The position numbers and the translations under genes were made by a program. A DNA stretch of 34,494 bases. It comes from Patescibacteria group bacterium. GTDB taxonomy: Bacteria; Patescibacteriota; 4484-211. Each line of letters starts with the position of its first letter. The stretch's first letter is position 1. The stretch covers positions 1-34,494 of the forward strand of contig JAHISN010000023.1 of NCBI GenBank assembly GCA_018818265.1, in the 5' to 3' direction. The notes beneath the pieces are model-generated. The model was not told the DNA's origin. It did not search any database and saw only the letters and a list, made by a program, of their open reading frames with translations. Positions 7,370 to 14,992 of this stretch are shown in pieces.

Positions 7370-8317
7370 ATGTTAGATATACTATCTATCGGCCATGCAA
7401 CAATAGACTTTTTTTTGGAACTGGACCCGGAGACAGCGCCGCTTGTCTGGTCTAAAACTAAAAAAGATTCGTTTGTTTGTTTAGACTTTGACGATAAGAC
7501 GCCAGTTCGAAGTGCTCATTGGTCTGTAGGAGGCAATGCTGTCAACAGCGGTATTGGGTTTGCCCGTTTGGGTTTAAACACAGCTCTGGTTTCCGAGGTT
7601 GGGGATGATGAGTGGGGGCGCGTAATACAACGCACGATCGAACAGGAAAAGCTTGGCCTGGAGCATTTTTTTGTCAATACAGGTCAAGTTACAGACCTTT
7701 CTGTAATCCTCAATTTGCATGGCCAGCGAACTATCCTTTCTTATCACTACCCGCGTGAATATCAGTTTCCTAAGGAACTGCCCTCCACCCGGTGGGTATA
7801 CTTAACCTCACTTGGAGAAAGGTTTCCCGGTTTCCATCTAAAACTGCTTTCCCGTTTTCACGACTCCTTTAAACTGGCCTACAATCCCGGCGTTCATGAG
7901 TTGCGGGCTGGCCTAGAAGCAAATATCAAAATTATTGAAAAATGCACGGTGCTTTTGGTCAATCGCGAGGAGGCAGGCACATTCTTAGGGCAACGTCCGG
8001 CAGAGGTTACCGAAGGTTTACTTAAAAGTCTTTATGATCTTGGTTCAAAGATCGTAGTTATTACCGATGGCAAGAATGGAAGTTTTGCGTATGATGGGCA
8101 GGCCTTTTACCGTCAACAAATTTTCCCCACAGAATTTATTGAGGCGACGGGAGCTGGCGATGCTTTCGCGGCGGGATTTTTAAGTGCTCTGGTTTATGGA
8201 GAAGGCACAGTCGAAGCACTGCGTTGGGGAACTGCAAACAGCTCTTCGGTAATTCAGTATATTGGATCTACGGAAGGGTTGTTGACGGGAGAGGAAATGA
8301 AGGGGAAAATAACTTGA
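7370..8317 (+). CDS. PfkB/ribokinase-family sugar kinase
   Basis: 315-aa ATP-dependent kinase of the ribokinase fold. Seen: the N-terminal PfkB signature GGNAVNSGIGFARLGLNTAL (about residues 59-78) with SEVGDDEWG following, and the C-terminal signature EATGAGDAFAAGFLSAL (about 257-273) whose GAGD Asp is the catalytic base and anion hole. The substrate could be a sugar, a nucleoside or a sugar phosphate; sequence alone does not decide. It follows the dodecin gene by 14 nt without its own promoter, so it is most likely cotranscribed from 7094-7122. No strong Shine-Dalgarno is seen before the ATG. Confidence 0.85.
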   Translation: MLDILSIGHATIDFFLELDPETAPLVWSKTKKDSFVCLDFDDKTPVRSAHWSVGGNAVNSGIGFARLGLNTALVSEVGDDEWGRVIQRTIEQEKLGLEHFFVNTGQVTDLSVILNLHGQRTILSYHYPREYQFPKELPSTRWVYLTSLGERFPGFHLKLLSRFHDSFKLAYNPGVHELRAGLEANIKIIEKCTVLLVNREEAGTFLGQRPAEVTEGLLKSLYDLGSKIVVITDGKNGSFAYDGQAFYRQQIFPTEFIEATGAGDAFAAGFLSALVYGEGTVEALRWGTANSSSVIQYIGSTEGLLTGEEMKGKIT

Positions 8318-8399
8318 CTAATTTAACTTTGGAAATGTTTGAATATTCTAGGATTGAAACCCGTTTGACGGGTCAAGCATACGGATTTCGAAAATTACC

Positions 8400-9209
8400 A
8401 TGAAGATCCTCTTTTTAGGTGACATCGTTGCTAGCCTTGGCCGGCAGACTGTTAATCACGTTCTTCCTAAGCTGAAGGAGGAGGAAGGTATTGATTTGGT
8501 TTTCGCTAACGCGGAAAATCTTGCTGGCGGGCGAGGGGTAACACAAGATACGCTTTACGAGATGCTTGATGCCGGGGTTGATTACTTTACCAGCGGCAAT
8601 CATGTTTTCCATGTGGAAGGCTGGAAGGAGGTACTTGAAGATCAAAGCTGTCGTTTACTCCGGCCGGCTAACTACCCCGAAGATATTCCTGGCCGTGGAT
8701 ATGCAATTGTCCGTGATGCAGAAGACAGGAAGGTTTTACTCATCAGTCTGATGGGTAGAGCCTTTTTCGGTCCCGCGACGGCACGGACAGTACGCTGTCC
8801 TTTTGCGGTTATCGACAAAATCCTATCTTTGCACGAAAACGATGATCTTGAAGCTATAGTAATTGATTTGCATACTGAGGCTACCTCGGAAAAACAAGCC
8901 TTAGGTTTCTATGTTGATGGCAGGGTTTCTCTACTTGTGGGTACTCACACACACGTGCCAACAGCCGATGCCCGTTTATTGCCCAGAGGTACGGCTTACG
9001 TAACTGATGTGGGTATGATCGGTTCGTCAGATTCGGTTCTGGGAGTAAAGAAGGAAATAATTTGGAAGCTGATGCGTTATCCCTATCCCCAGCGTTTTGA
9101 GTGGGTTAAAAGGCCGCCCGCGGTCTTTCAGTCGGTTTTAGCTGAGACAGAAGGTAATAGAAAGAGCGAGAGTATTAAAAGGCATGATGTTATTTTAAAA
9201 ACACTGTAA
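8400..9209 (+). CDS. YmdB-family metallophosphoesterase
   Basis: 269-aa two-metal phosphoesterase of the YmdB family, whose Bacillus member is a 2',3'-cyclic nucleotide phosphodiesterase involved in biofilm and nanotube behaviour. Metal-ligand motifs in order: FLGDIVASLGRQ (5-16), FANAENLAGGRGV (about 34-46), TSGNHVF (about 63-69), DLHTEATSEKQALG (about 160-173), GTHTHVPTADARLLPRGTAY (about 181-200), then TDVGMIG. The family usually has HAE in the DLHTE position. The length fits. It lies 82 nt after the kinase; the gap holds a small hairpin (ACCCG-tttga-CGGGT, 8359-8373) and a TTGACG, so it may have its own weak promoter. Confidence 0.9.
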   Translation: MKILFLGDIVASLGRQTVNHVLPKLKEEEGIDLVFANAENLAGGRGVTQDTLYEMLDAGVDYFTSGNHVFHVEGWKEVLEDQSCRLLRPANYPEDIPGRGYAIVRDAEDRKVLLISLMGRAFFGPATARTVRCPFAVIDKILSLHENDDLEAIVIDLHTEATSEKQALGFYVDGRVSLLVGTHTHVPTADARLLPRGTAYVTDVGMIGSSDSVLGVKKEIIWKLMRYPYPQRFEWVKRPPAVFQSVLAETEGNRKSESIKRHDVILKTL

Positions 9210-9225
9210 GAAAGGCATAAAACTA

Positions 9226-9254
9226 TTGACATGCGAATTTAGGTTTGATATACA
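9226..9254 (+). promoter_or_regulatory. Strong promoter of the HU gene
   Basis: TTGACA (9226-9231), exactly 17 nt, TATACA (9249-9254), with an extended TG one base upstream of the -10. This is the best sigma70 match in the window, fitting a highly expressed gene. Start of transcription is expected near 9261, leaving a leader of about 140 nt. Confidence 0.8.
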
Positions 9255-9260
9255 TTAGAA

Positions 9261-9399
9261 ATACGAGAGATGAGAGAGTATTTAAAAAAAACACTACCAC
9301 GAAAGAAATTTGCCGAAGGCAAATTTCAACGTGGTTCAATTCAGCCACGGATAAATTGTGTAACAATTTACCCGCACTCATTGAAGGGGGGTGAAGTAG
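9261..9399 (+). ncRNA. Structured 5' leader of HU (candidate cis-regulatory RNA)
   Basis: The leader contains: a perfect 10-bp hairpin GAAATTTGCC-gaa-GGCAAATTTC (9305-9327) enclosed by CCACG (9297-9301) and CGTGG (9330-9334); a second CCACG at 9345-9349 that could pair with the same CGTGG, giving two exclusive folds; a perfect 8-bp hairpin TAAATTGT-gta-ACAATTTA (9352-9370); and CTCATTGA followed by a G-rich ribosome-binding site GGGGGGTGA (9386-9394) 5 nt before the ATG. The same order of parts occurs before the secreted-protein gene at 29371-29832. Switching is inference. Confidence 0.5.
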
Positions 9400-9672
9400 A
9401 TGACTAAAATTGAAGTAGCAGAAGCAATTGCAGAGCGTACTGGTATGACCAAAAGAGCCGCCGCTGATGCCCTTAATGCCTTTGTCGATGTTGTTGGTGA
9501 GACTTTGGCTCGTGGCGAGAAAGTTACCGTAACGGGATTTGGCACTTTTGTTGTTCGCAGACGCGCAGCCAGAATGGGTAGAAACCCCCAGACCGGTGAG
9601 CCTCTCCACATTCCGGCTCAGAACTCACCAGCTTTCCGTGCTGGTACCGGCCTGAAGGATATGATCAGGTAA
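9400..9672 (+). CDS. HU-family DNA-binding protein
   Basis: 90-aa histone-like protein that dimerises and bends DNA. Typical features: N-terminal MTKIEVAEAIAERTGMTKR helix pair, GEKVTVTGFGTFVVRRRAAR (about residues 38-57), and the beta-arm signature GRNPQTGEPLHIPAQNSPAF with the conserved proline that inserts between bases. Length is standard. It has its own strong promoter and a long structured leader with a strong Shine-Dalgarno, both consistent with abundant, regulated production of a chromosome-packing protein. It is convergent with rodA. Confidence 0.95.
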   Translation: MTKIEVAEAIAERTGMTKRAAADALNAFVDVVGETLARGEKVTVTGFGTFVVRRRAARMGRNPQTGEPLHIPAQNSPAFRAGTGLKDMIR

Positions 9673-9876
9673 TCTTTTGTCTAAATGTGTACTGCGACGT
9701 TGATTTTTAGAAAGATATCTTTCTTTAGGTAAGAACATGAGCGTTGCAATATGCACTGACGAAAGGTAAATCTTCTCACAGTTATCATGCCGAAGCTGTC
9801 GCGTTGAATGGGATTTGCCTCGGACTGACAGTTACTACTGGTTGAGAAGGTAAGTTTAACCCGCCTTTATGGCGGG
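9673..9876. other. Convergent intergenic region, possible structured transcript
   Basis: Between HU and rodA ends. Seen: a perfect palindrome AGAAAGATATCTTTCT (about 9708-9723); a region about 9773-9848 closed by CTTCTCA and TGAGAAG with inner CTGTC/GACAG pairing; and a 9-bp hairpin TAACCCGCC-tttat-GGCGGGTTA (9858-9880) that overlaps the rodA stop and may end transcription from both sides, although no T-run follows. No open frame here looks coding. Confidence 0.35.
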
Positions 9877-10980
9877 TTAGCTTTGGTGGCTAACGACGCT
9901 TTCTACTAGTCCAACCAAAGCCAAGGCAGTTACTAAAGAACTGCCTCCATAACTAATAAATGGTAGAGGTATGCCGGTAATAGGTAGAAGTCCGATATTC
10001 ATACCGATATTAACTGTAAATTGTACTAAAAACATTGCCAATATCCCGCCAATTATAGTTTTTCCAGTATGGTTCTTAGTCTGATTCAAATTTATTAATA
10101 ATCGCCAGAAAAAAAGTACATAAGCAAAAAGCAATATCAAACAGCCAGCAAATCCTTGTTCTTCAGCAAACGTGGCAAAAATAAAGTCGGTGTGCTGATC
10201 AGGCAAAAATCTTAGATGTGATTGTGTTCCTTGTCCCCACTGTCTTCCCCAAACTCCGCCCGCGCCGATAGCAATGGTTGCTTGAATAGCATTGTAGCCG
10301 GAACCCAGTGGGTCTTGTTGCGGATTTGCGAAACTAGTCAGCCTTACTTTTTGGTAATCACTCAGCCGCATATATGCCAACGGAGCAAGGAGTAGGGCAA
10401 TCAATATCAATGCGATCAGGGGTTTTGGGTCTTGCAGACCAAACCAGAGAATAAATAGCCATACGGCCCCAAATAGAAGGACTGATCCTAAATCTGGTTC
10501 CATTAAAATCAGTCCCAGTATAGGTATTAGCAGGAGTAAGGCCAAAATAGTTAGTTTTAAGTCACTTAAACGTTTTTGTCCCCATTGCAAGAAAAAAGCA
10601 AAGAATAAGATTAAGAGAGGCTTAGCAATTTCTGAAGGCTGGATTTGATAACCGCCAATTTCGAACCAACGTACCGAGCCGCGTACTGAGTCGCCCAAAA
10701 TCAAAACTGCCCCCAAAAGACCCAATATAGTCGGGAAAAAAAGAGGAGCAACAAATCCCAATAGACGATAATCAGTCGAAGTGAGGGTGACCATGAGGGC
10801 AAAACCAATAATTAGCGCCAGAATTTGTCGATTGACGATATCGCCAACAATGCCTTGTCCGGCTATTTGCACACTATGCTGAGTGAACAAGCCTATGGCA
10901 ATTAATACACCCGCCAGAGCCACTAGCCAAAAATCAAAGCGGGAGAGTTTGGTCTGCAAGTCGGAGAAAAGATTATTCAT
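9877..10980 (-). CDS. rodA: Rod-shape peptidoglycan polymerase RodA (SEDS family)
   Basis: 367-aa multi-helix membrane glycosyltransferase that polymerises lipid II during elongation, working with a class B PBP and MreB/RodZ. Seen: about ten hydrophobic helices; IQPSEIAKPLLILFFA; the extracellular loop GQGTQSHLRFLPDQHTDFIF with the catalytic-type Asp; EEQGF; and near the end GIPLPFISYGGSSL. RodA rather than FtsW is favoured by FLPDQHTDFIFA and by its not lying in a division cluster. The open frame extends to 11040, but the ATG at 10980 (MNNLFSDLQ...) gives the usual N-terminus just before helix 1. It follows the oxidoreductase genes by 37 nt and is probably cotranscribed. Confidence 0.9.
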   Translation of the reverse strand: MNNLFSDLQTKLSRFDFWLVALAGVLIAIGLFTQHSVQIAGQGIVGDIVNRQILALIIGFALMVTLTSTDYRLLGFVAPLFFPTILGLLGAVLILGDSVRGSVRWFEIGGYQIQPSEIAKPLLILFFAFFLQWGQKRLSDLKLTILALLLLIPILGLILMEPDLGSVLLFGAVWLFILWFGLQDPKPLIALILIALLLAPLAYMRLSDYQKVRLTSFANPQQDPLGSGYNAIQATIAIGAGGVWGRQWGQGTQSHLRFLPDQHTDFIFATFAEEQGFAGCLILLFAYVLFFWRLLINLNQTKNHTGKTIIGGILAMFLVQFTVNIGMNIGLLPITGIPLPFISYGGSSLVTALALVGLVESVVSHQS

Positions 10981-11017
10981 TTCTGTTCTAATGTTACCAC
11001 TAGAATTACGGAGAAAA

Positions 11018-11881
11018 CTACCGATACTCCTTGAGAACACCTTCCAGGTCTATCCCCCCTAGTGGGCGAGAGACGAGAGGTCCTTCGGTAAGAGTCAGAA
11101 GCGCGTTTTCGTAGGTTTGTTTTTCTTTCCTGTAAAATACCCCGATGGGGATCTTGTCGCCCCATTCTAAAGCCCTTTCGTAAGCCTCAAGGCGATTATC
11201 CGCTTGATAATTACTTATTTCCTCCAGTTTATAAAGTCTTTTCCTGAAATACTCGACTGTGTTCAGCTTATTAAAGCTGATACAGGGCTGAAGAATATCG
11301 ACAATTGCTAATCCTTCGTGTTGGTGGGCTTTAATAATAATGTCGGTTAGATGTAGTATATCGCCGGAGAAACTGCGAGCGGCAAATGTCCCTCCATTTG
11401 CAATAGCCAAAGCTACGGGATTAAGTGGTTCTTCAATAAGGCCTTGCGGTGAAGTTTTAGTTTTATCGCCTTTCTCGGTAGTAGGTGAGGCCTGCCCGGT
11501 GGTCAAGCTATAGCGCTGGTTATTAAAAAGTAAACAAGTCAAATTAATATTGCGTCTGAGAGCATGTAGGAAGTGATTGCCGCCCTCGCCTAAAAAGTCG
11601 CCATCACCGGATATGACAAAAACGTTTAAGTCGTGATTAGCTAGTTTAGCCCCTTGGGCTACAGCTAAGGGACGCCCGTGCAGGCCCTCGAAGTGATTGG
11701 TTTCAATGAAGTTGACCATGTGGCCATGACAACCAATGCCTTCAACCAAAAGAATTTTATGAGACGGCAGGCTCAGCTTTTCAAAAGCCTTTTTAAGAGC
11801 CGACAAAATACCGAAGTTGCCGCACCCGGGACACCAATTTGGTTTGTGGAGTATGTTGTGGTTGGAGAGATTGTCGGTCAT
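11018..11881 (-). CDS. korB: 2-oxoacid:ferredoxin oxidoreductase, beta (TPP) subunit
   Basis: 287-aa thiamine-diphosphate subunit of a 2-oxoacid:ferredoxin oxidoreductase, which oxidatively decarboxylates a 2-oxoacid to acyl-CoA and reduces ferredoxin. Seen: [4Fe-4S] ligands in WCPGCGNFG (16-24), GIGCHGH (about 49-55) and LQPCISFN (about 200s); the TPP/Mg motif GDGDFLGEGGNH, ending with NNQRYSLTTGQ. Length and cysteine pattern match KorB/OorB-type two-subunit enzymes. Pyruvate or 2-oxoglutarate as substrate cannot be settled here. It starts 11 nt after the alpha chain's stop, so the two are coupled. Confidence 0.9.
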   Translation of the reverse strand: MTDNLSNHNILHKPNWCPGCGNFGILSALKKAFEKLSLPSHKILLVEGIGCHGHMVNFIETNHFEGLHGRPLAVAQGAKLANHDLNVFVISGDGDFLGEGGNHFLHALRRNINLTCLLFNNQRYSLTTGQASPTTEKGDKTKTSPQGLIEEPLNPVALAIANGGTFAARSFSGDILHLTDIIIKAHQHEGLAIVDILQPCISFNKLNTVEYFRKRLYKLEEISNYQADNRLEAYERALEWGDKIPIGVFYRKEKQTYENALLTLTEGPLVSRPLGGIDLEGVLKEYR

Positions 11882-11892
11882 CTGACTTTTGA

Positions 11893-13677
11893 CTAAACTA
11901 ACGACTTCACCCTATTCACTATCTCACTAGGATAAAATGGCCTTCCATCATACTTTAACAACTTCTCTTTTATCTCAATTCCCGTTTTTTCGCGAATTAA
12001 GCCAGCCAAAGCGGCATCAAAATTCCCCTCTACATCCAATATTTTTTTCGATTGATTCAAAACTTTCGTTACCGTCTCTAAGGGGAAGGGAGTTAAATAA
12101 ACAAAGTGCAGGAAATTGGTAGGAATACCGGCGGCGGTAAGCATTTTCTGGGCCTCCAGAATCGGCCCTTTAGTTGTACCCCAGCCAACAACTGTTAGGG
12201 GGGCTTGGGGGGGGCCATAGAGCCGAGGCTGGGGCAGTTCTTTATCTAGATGCTTAAGCTTCATTTGTCGCTTGTTCATCATCGCAATTCTGATTTTGGA
12301 ATCTTCTGTAGAAAAACCAAATTCGTCATGTTCGTCACTGTTAGCGCGGACAGTTATATTAGCCGTCCCCGGAAATGCTCGCGGACTGATGCCATCTTTC
12401 GTAAATGCATATCGTCCGTACTTGGAGCTGTCGGATTGACTTTCTTTGTGGATTTTACCCCGCTCAATTTTTACTCCCTGATAATCAAACACTTCCGTAG
12501 ATTCGTGTGATTCGGAAAGTAATTTATCAGTAAGAATGATTACTGGTAACTGATACTTTTCGGCGAGGTTAAGCGCATTAATAGTAACCTCAAATGCCTC
12601 AGCCACATCGCCCGGCGCTGCTATTACGCGCGGGAAGGTTCCCTGATGGGCGTGAAGGGTAAAACGCAGATCTCCCTGTTCTGTCCAGGTCGGCACACCC
12701 GTAGCCGGGCCGGGGCGCTGAGCATTCACGATTACCAATGGTGTTTCTGTCATACCGGCTAAGCCTAGGCCTTCCGTCATTAAACAAAAACCGCCGCCGG
12801 AAGTTGCCGTCACTGTCCGGACACCGCTATAAGCTCCGCCAATGGCCATATTTACGGCAGAGATCTCATCTTCTGTTTGCACGACTACTAATCCTAGTTC
12901 CTGTGCCCATTCAGCTAGACTGTGCAAAATAGAACTGGCCGGGGTCATTGGATAAGCGGGAAAGAATTTGACTCCGCCGGATACGGCGCCGAGCGCGATG
13001 GCCTCGTTGCCGGTGAGCAGTAAGCGGCTGTCTTGGTGCGGGTGGGGTAGGGGAGGTAGGGGAGTTAGGGAAAGCAGTTTGACGCTCGGATAATTTTTCT
13101 TAAAATGATCATAGCCGGCGCGGGCAACCTTTATATTCTGTTTGATAATTTCCTCGCCTTTATTGGCGAACTGATCAGAAATTATCCCAGCTAAAATGTC
13201 AAAGTCGTAGTCAACTAGCGCAATGGTTGCTCCTAGCGCAACATTATTCATCATGATTTCCATGGCCTCATGTTTCTTTATTATTTCGCGCAAAGGAATA
13301 TTGATAAGACGCAATTTCTTATCTGTAGGGTCAACCAAATTAAAATGCCTGCCGTCGTAAATAACAGCCGCGTGGGGTTTAAGCTCACTAATGTGCAAAT
13401 CAAAGGTTTCCTTATTGAGGGCTACCAGGATATCTACGTCAAGTACTTGAGAACGTACTTTTTCGGAGCTGATGCGCGCCTGATAACAGTTGTGACCGCC
13501 GCGGACTAGTGAGGGATATTCGTCATAACTAAAAACGTGGTACCCGCCGCGCACGAAGGCTTTTGATAAATTTAGTCCGGCGCTTTTAATACCCCACCCG
13601 GCTTCACCGCCGATTTTCCAGGTAAAGTCAACGGAACTGCTCTTAGAGGGTTCAACTTTAAAAAATTGGGCAGACAT
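11893..13677 (-). CDS. korA: 2-oxoacid:ferredoxin oxidoreductase, fused gamma-alpha subunit
   Basis: 594-aa partner of the TPP subunit. The gamma domain (about residues 15-195) has WKIGGEAGWGIKSAG and YPSLVRGGHNCYQARIS; the alpha domain begins near 220 with GNEAIALGAVSGGVKFFPAY and MTPASS, a variant of the YPITPSS motif, followed by EDEISAVNMAIGGAYSGVRT, TATSGGGFCLMTE and QRPGPATGVPTWTEQGDL. Fusion of gamma to alpha is the standard KorA/2-oxoacid acceptor oxidoreductase arrangement. The linker (LTPLPPLPHPHQ) is coded by a G-rich run on the plus strand (13041-13070) that could form a quadruplex. First gene of a korA-korB-rodA series on the minus strand; no delta-ferredoxin gene is adjacent. 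Confidence 0.9.
   Translation of the reverse strand: MSAQFFKVEPSKSSSVDFTWKIGGEAGWGIKSAGLNLSKAFVRGGYHVFSYDEYPSLVRGGHNCYQARISSEKVRSQVLDVDILVALNKETFDLHISELKPHAAVIYDGRHFNLVDPTDKKLRLINIPLREIIKKHEAMEIMMNNVALGATIALVDYDFDILAGIISDQFANKGEEIIKQNIKVARAGYDHFKKNYPSVKLLSLTPLPPLPHPHQDSRLLLTGNEAIALGAVSGGVKFFPAYPMTPASSILHSLAEWAQELGLVVVQTEDEISAVNMAIGGAYSGVRTVTATSGGGFCLMTEGLGLAGMTETPLVIVNAQRPGPATGVPTWTEQGDLRFTLHAHQGTFPRVIAAPGDVAEAFEVTINALNLAEKYQLPVIILTDKLLSESHESTEVFDYQGVKIERGKIHKESQSDSSKYGRYAFTKDGISPRAFPGTANITVRANSDEHDEFGFSTEDSKIRIAMMNKRQMKLKHLDKELPQPRLYGPPQAPLTVVGWGTTKGPILEAQKMLTAAGIPTNFLHFVYLTPFPLETVTKVLNQSKKILDVEGNFDAALAGLIREKTGIEIKEKLLKYDGRPFYPSEIVNRVKSLV
13041..13070 (+). other. G-rich run, potential G-quadruplex inside korA linker
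   Basis: Plus strand (antisense to korA) has four G-runs: GGGG 13044-47, GGGG 13050-53, GGGG 13059-62, GGG 13068-70, with loops of 2-5 nt. It codes the Pro/Leu linker between the two domains. Folding is a prediction. Confidence 0.35.
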
Positions 13678-13785
13678 AAATTATGTACTAGTTATCACAG
13701 ACTAACATAGATTTGAGGATTGAAACAAGAGTTAAATTTATTGCAGGTAGACGTGAAATCCTGCAAATTATTCTTTAGCCCAACT

Positions 13786-14358
13786 TCATACGCGGTCTGC
13801 CTGAGGAAAAACAAAAGGATTTTCTTCAAGCCTTCTTTTAAATTCCGCAAGTAAGCCTGGCTCGAGCCGGTATGTTATGCCTTTCCCTTTCTTCTCTTGG
13901 TATTCATGCCAGTGATTATTGAACCATTCAAAAATTTGCTGGCGATGTGCCCTGGCAAAGTCCGGGTCAATGTGAGCGCGTCTATCTACTGCAATCATTT
14001 GCCCCCAACCATCATCTTCGTAAGTGGTAAATGTTTTTTCGGGAACATCAATGCCGAGATCGGACAAATAGGTCCTTATTTTACGACCATTCCCATTTTT
14101 CAGGGGGTGACAAATTAGGAACCACGAGGCGATAGTCCACGGATCTGCTTCAGGGATATGCTTTAGCAGATCCCTCGCGCATACTGTGCTGTATATGTGA
14201 GAACCATTCTCGGCGCAGTAGAAGCCAAGGCAGCGATTTTCGAAAGGAGGAGCCTGAGCCAAAATCTCCCGCATTTTGCCTACAGGCTCACTTTCCTTGT
14301 TCTCGATTTTATCCGGTGGGTTAGTTTCCGCTCGTCTTAAAACGGGTAATTTCAACAT
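13786..14358 (-). CDS. Unknown protein with Fic-like HPxxxGNGRxxR motif
   Basis: 190 aa, soluble. Residues 84-95 read HPLKNGNGRKIR, preceded by a hydrophobic helix (WTIASWFLIC) and followed by TYLSDLGIDVP. This resembles the core of Fic/Doc proteins (HxFx[DE]GNGRxxR ... GxxxP), which transfer AMP or phosphate to targets. Differences: Phe is Leu and the metal-binding Asp/Glu is Asn (N88), so activity may be altered or lost, or the likeness may be partial. No clear inhibitory [ST]xxxE[GN] helix is seen. The ATG overlaps the stop of the upstream gene by 7 nt (ATGTTGA), so the two are translationally coupled. The rest of the protein is unfamiliar to me; the Fic assignment is a motif-level inference. 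Confidence 0.5.
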   Translation of the reverse strand: MLKLPVLRRAETNPPDKIENKESEPVGKMREILAQAPPFENRCLGFYCAENGSHIYSTVCARDLLKHIPEADPWTIASWFLICHPLKNGNGRKIRTYLSDLGIDVPEKTFTTYEDDGWGQMIAVDRRAHIDPDFARAHRQQIFEWFNNHWHEYQEKKGKGITYRLEPGLLAEFKRRLEENPFVFPQADRV

Positions 14359-14894
14359 AGATATTCAAATTCTGAAACTTCCTCAAGAGTTTCCACTTGA
14401 ACCTTACCGTCAGCATGGGTAACTTTAACTTTTTTAGCCGAGAGGATTTTGTCTGATTCAATTTTGGGAATAATCCAGTTATATGCTGGCCTCTGCGGAT
14501 CATAATGCCCGGTATCCTCATCATCCGGGTGGAGGCTTTGTGCTTCAACTCGCGCGCGATAGACGACAAAAGTTGCATGTTTCGGTAATGTTGCCCTCCT
14601 TCCCGGGGAAATCTCTTCTCCCGGATGTGCCTGTAGTCCTGGCGGCAGATGTACTGAGAAGGCTTCTGCAACTGCTACGAATTCATTTGTGGAAACGTAG
14701 ACATGTGGGGCAAGCCCTGGATATATTTCCCTTCTCTGCACCTCATCGGTTGAATCAATCAAAGTTTCATGAAATATGTCAATTCCTTTGGGAAATTTTT
14801 CAGCATCCTCTCGTGACTGTAAGAGTTCACCTTGTTCTGGAGAATAACTTGCTGTTTGTGTTTCCGTAGTCTTGGGAGCTAATTTCTCATGCAT
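14352..14894 (-). CDS. Unknown protein, coupled to the Fic-like gene
   Basis: 180 aa from the ATG at 14894; a longer frame starts at a TTG at 14912, but the TATAAT at 14902-14907 would lie within it and ends exactly 7 nt before this ATG, so a leaderless message from the ATG is much more likely. No membrane segment or signal peptide. Acidic N-terminal half, then a region around VYVSTNEFVAVAEAFSVHLP and PGEEISPGRRATLPKHATFV, which reads like a beta-rich domain; the C-terminus ends FEYLC. I do not recognise it. Its position as first gene of a two-gene overlapping operon before a Fic-like protein would suit an antitoxin or partner, but it is much longer than known Fic antitoxins. Confidence 0.6.
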   Translation of the reverse strand: MHEKLAPKTTETQTASYSPEQGELLQSREDAEKFPKGIDIFHETLIDSTDEVQRREIYPGLAPHVYVSTNEFVAVAEAFSVHLPPGLQAHPGEEISPGRRATLPKHATFVVYRARVEAQSLHPDDEDTGHYDPQRPAYNWIIPKIESDKILSAKKVKVTHADGKVQVETLEEVSEFEYLC

Positions 14895-14901
14895 TAGTGA
14901 A

Positions 14902-14930
14902 ATTATAAACAATCTTTAGTAGAGGGTCAA
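14902..14930 (-). promoter_or_regulatory. Strong leaderless promoter of the Fic-like operon
   Basis: Minus strand TTGACC (14930-14925), 17-nt spacer, perfect TATAAT (14907-14902), then 7 nt to the ATG at 14894. This is the clearest of the leaderless promoters. It lies back to back with the promoter of the gene at 14993. Confidence 0.75.
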
Positions 14931-14955
14931 ATTATAGCGTAAGCCAAAAATCACC

Positions 14956-14985
14956 TTGTGCAGAATAGTCGTTTCGGGTTAAAAT
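14956..14985 (+). promoter_or_regulatory. Leaderless promoter of the 471-aa gene
   Basis: TTGTGC (14956-14961), 18-nt spacer, TAAAAT (14980-14985), then 7 nt to the ATG at 14993. The -10 overlaps an earlier in-frame ATG at 14984, which therefore would not be transcribed. Confidence 0.55.
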
Positions 14986-14992
14986 GGTTGTA

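Noticed and set aside
14483-14869. 128-codon plus-strand frame
   Set aside because: Lies wholly opposite the 180-aa gene that has a strong promoter and a translationally coupled partner; its composition is not protein-like.
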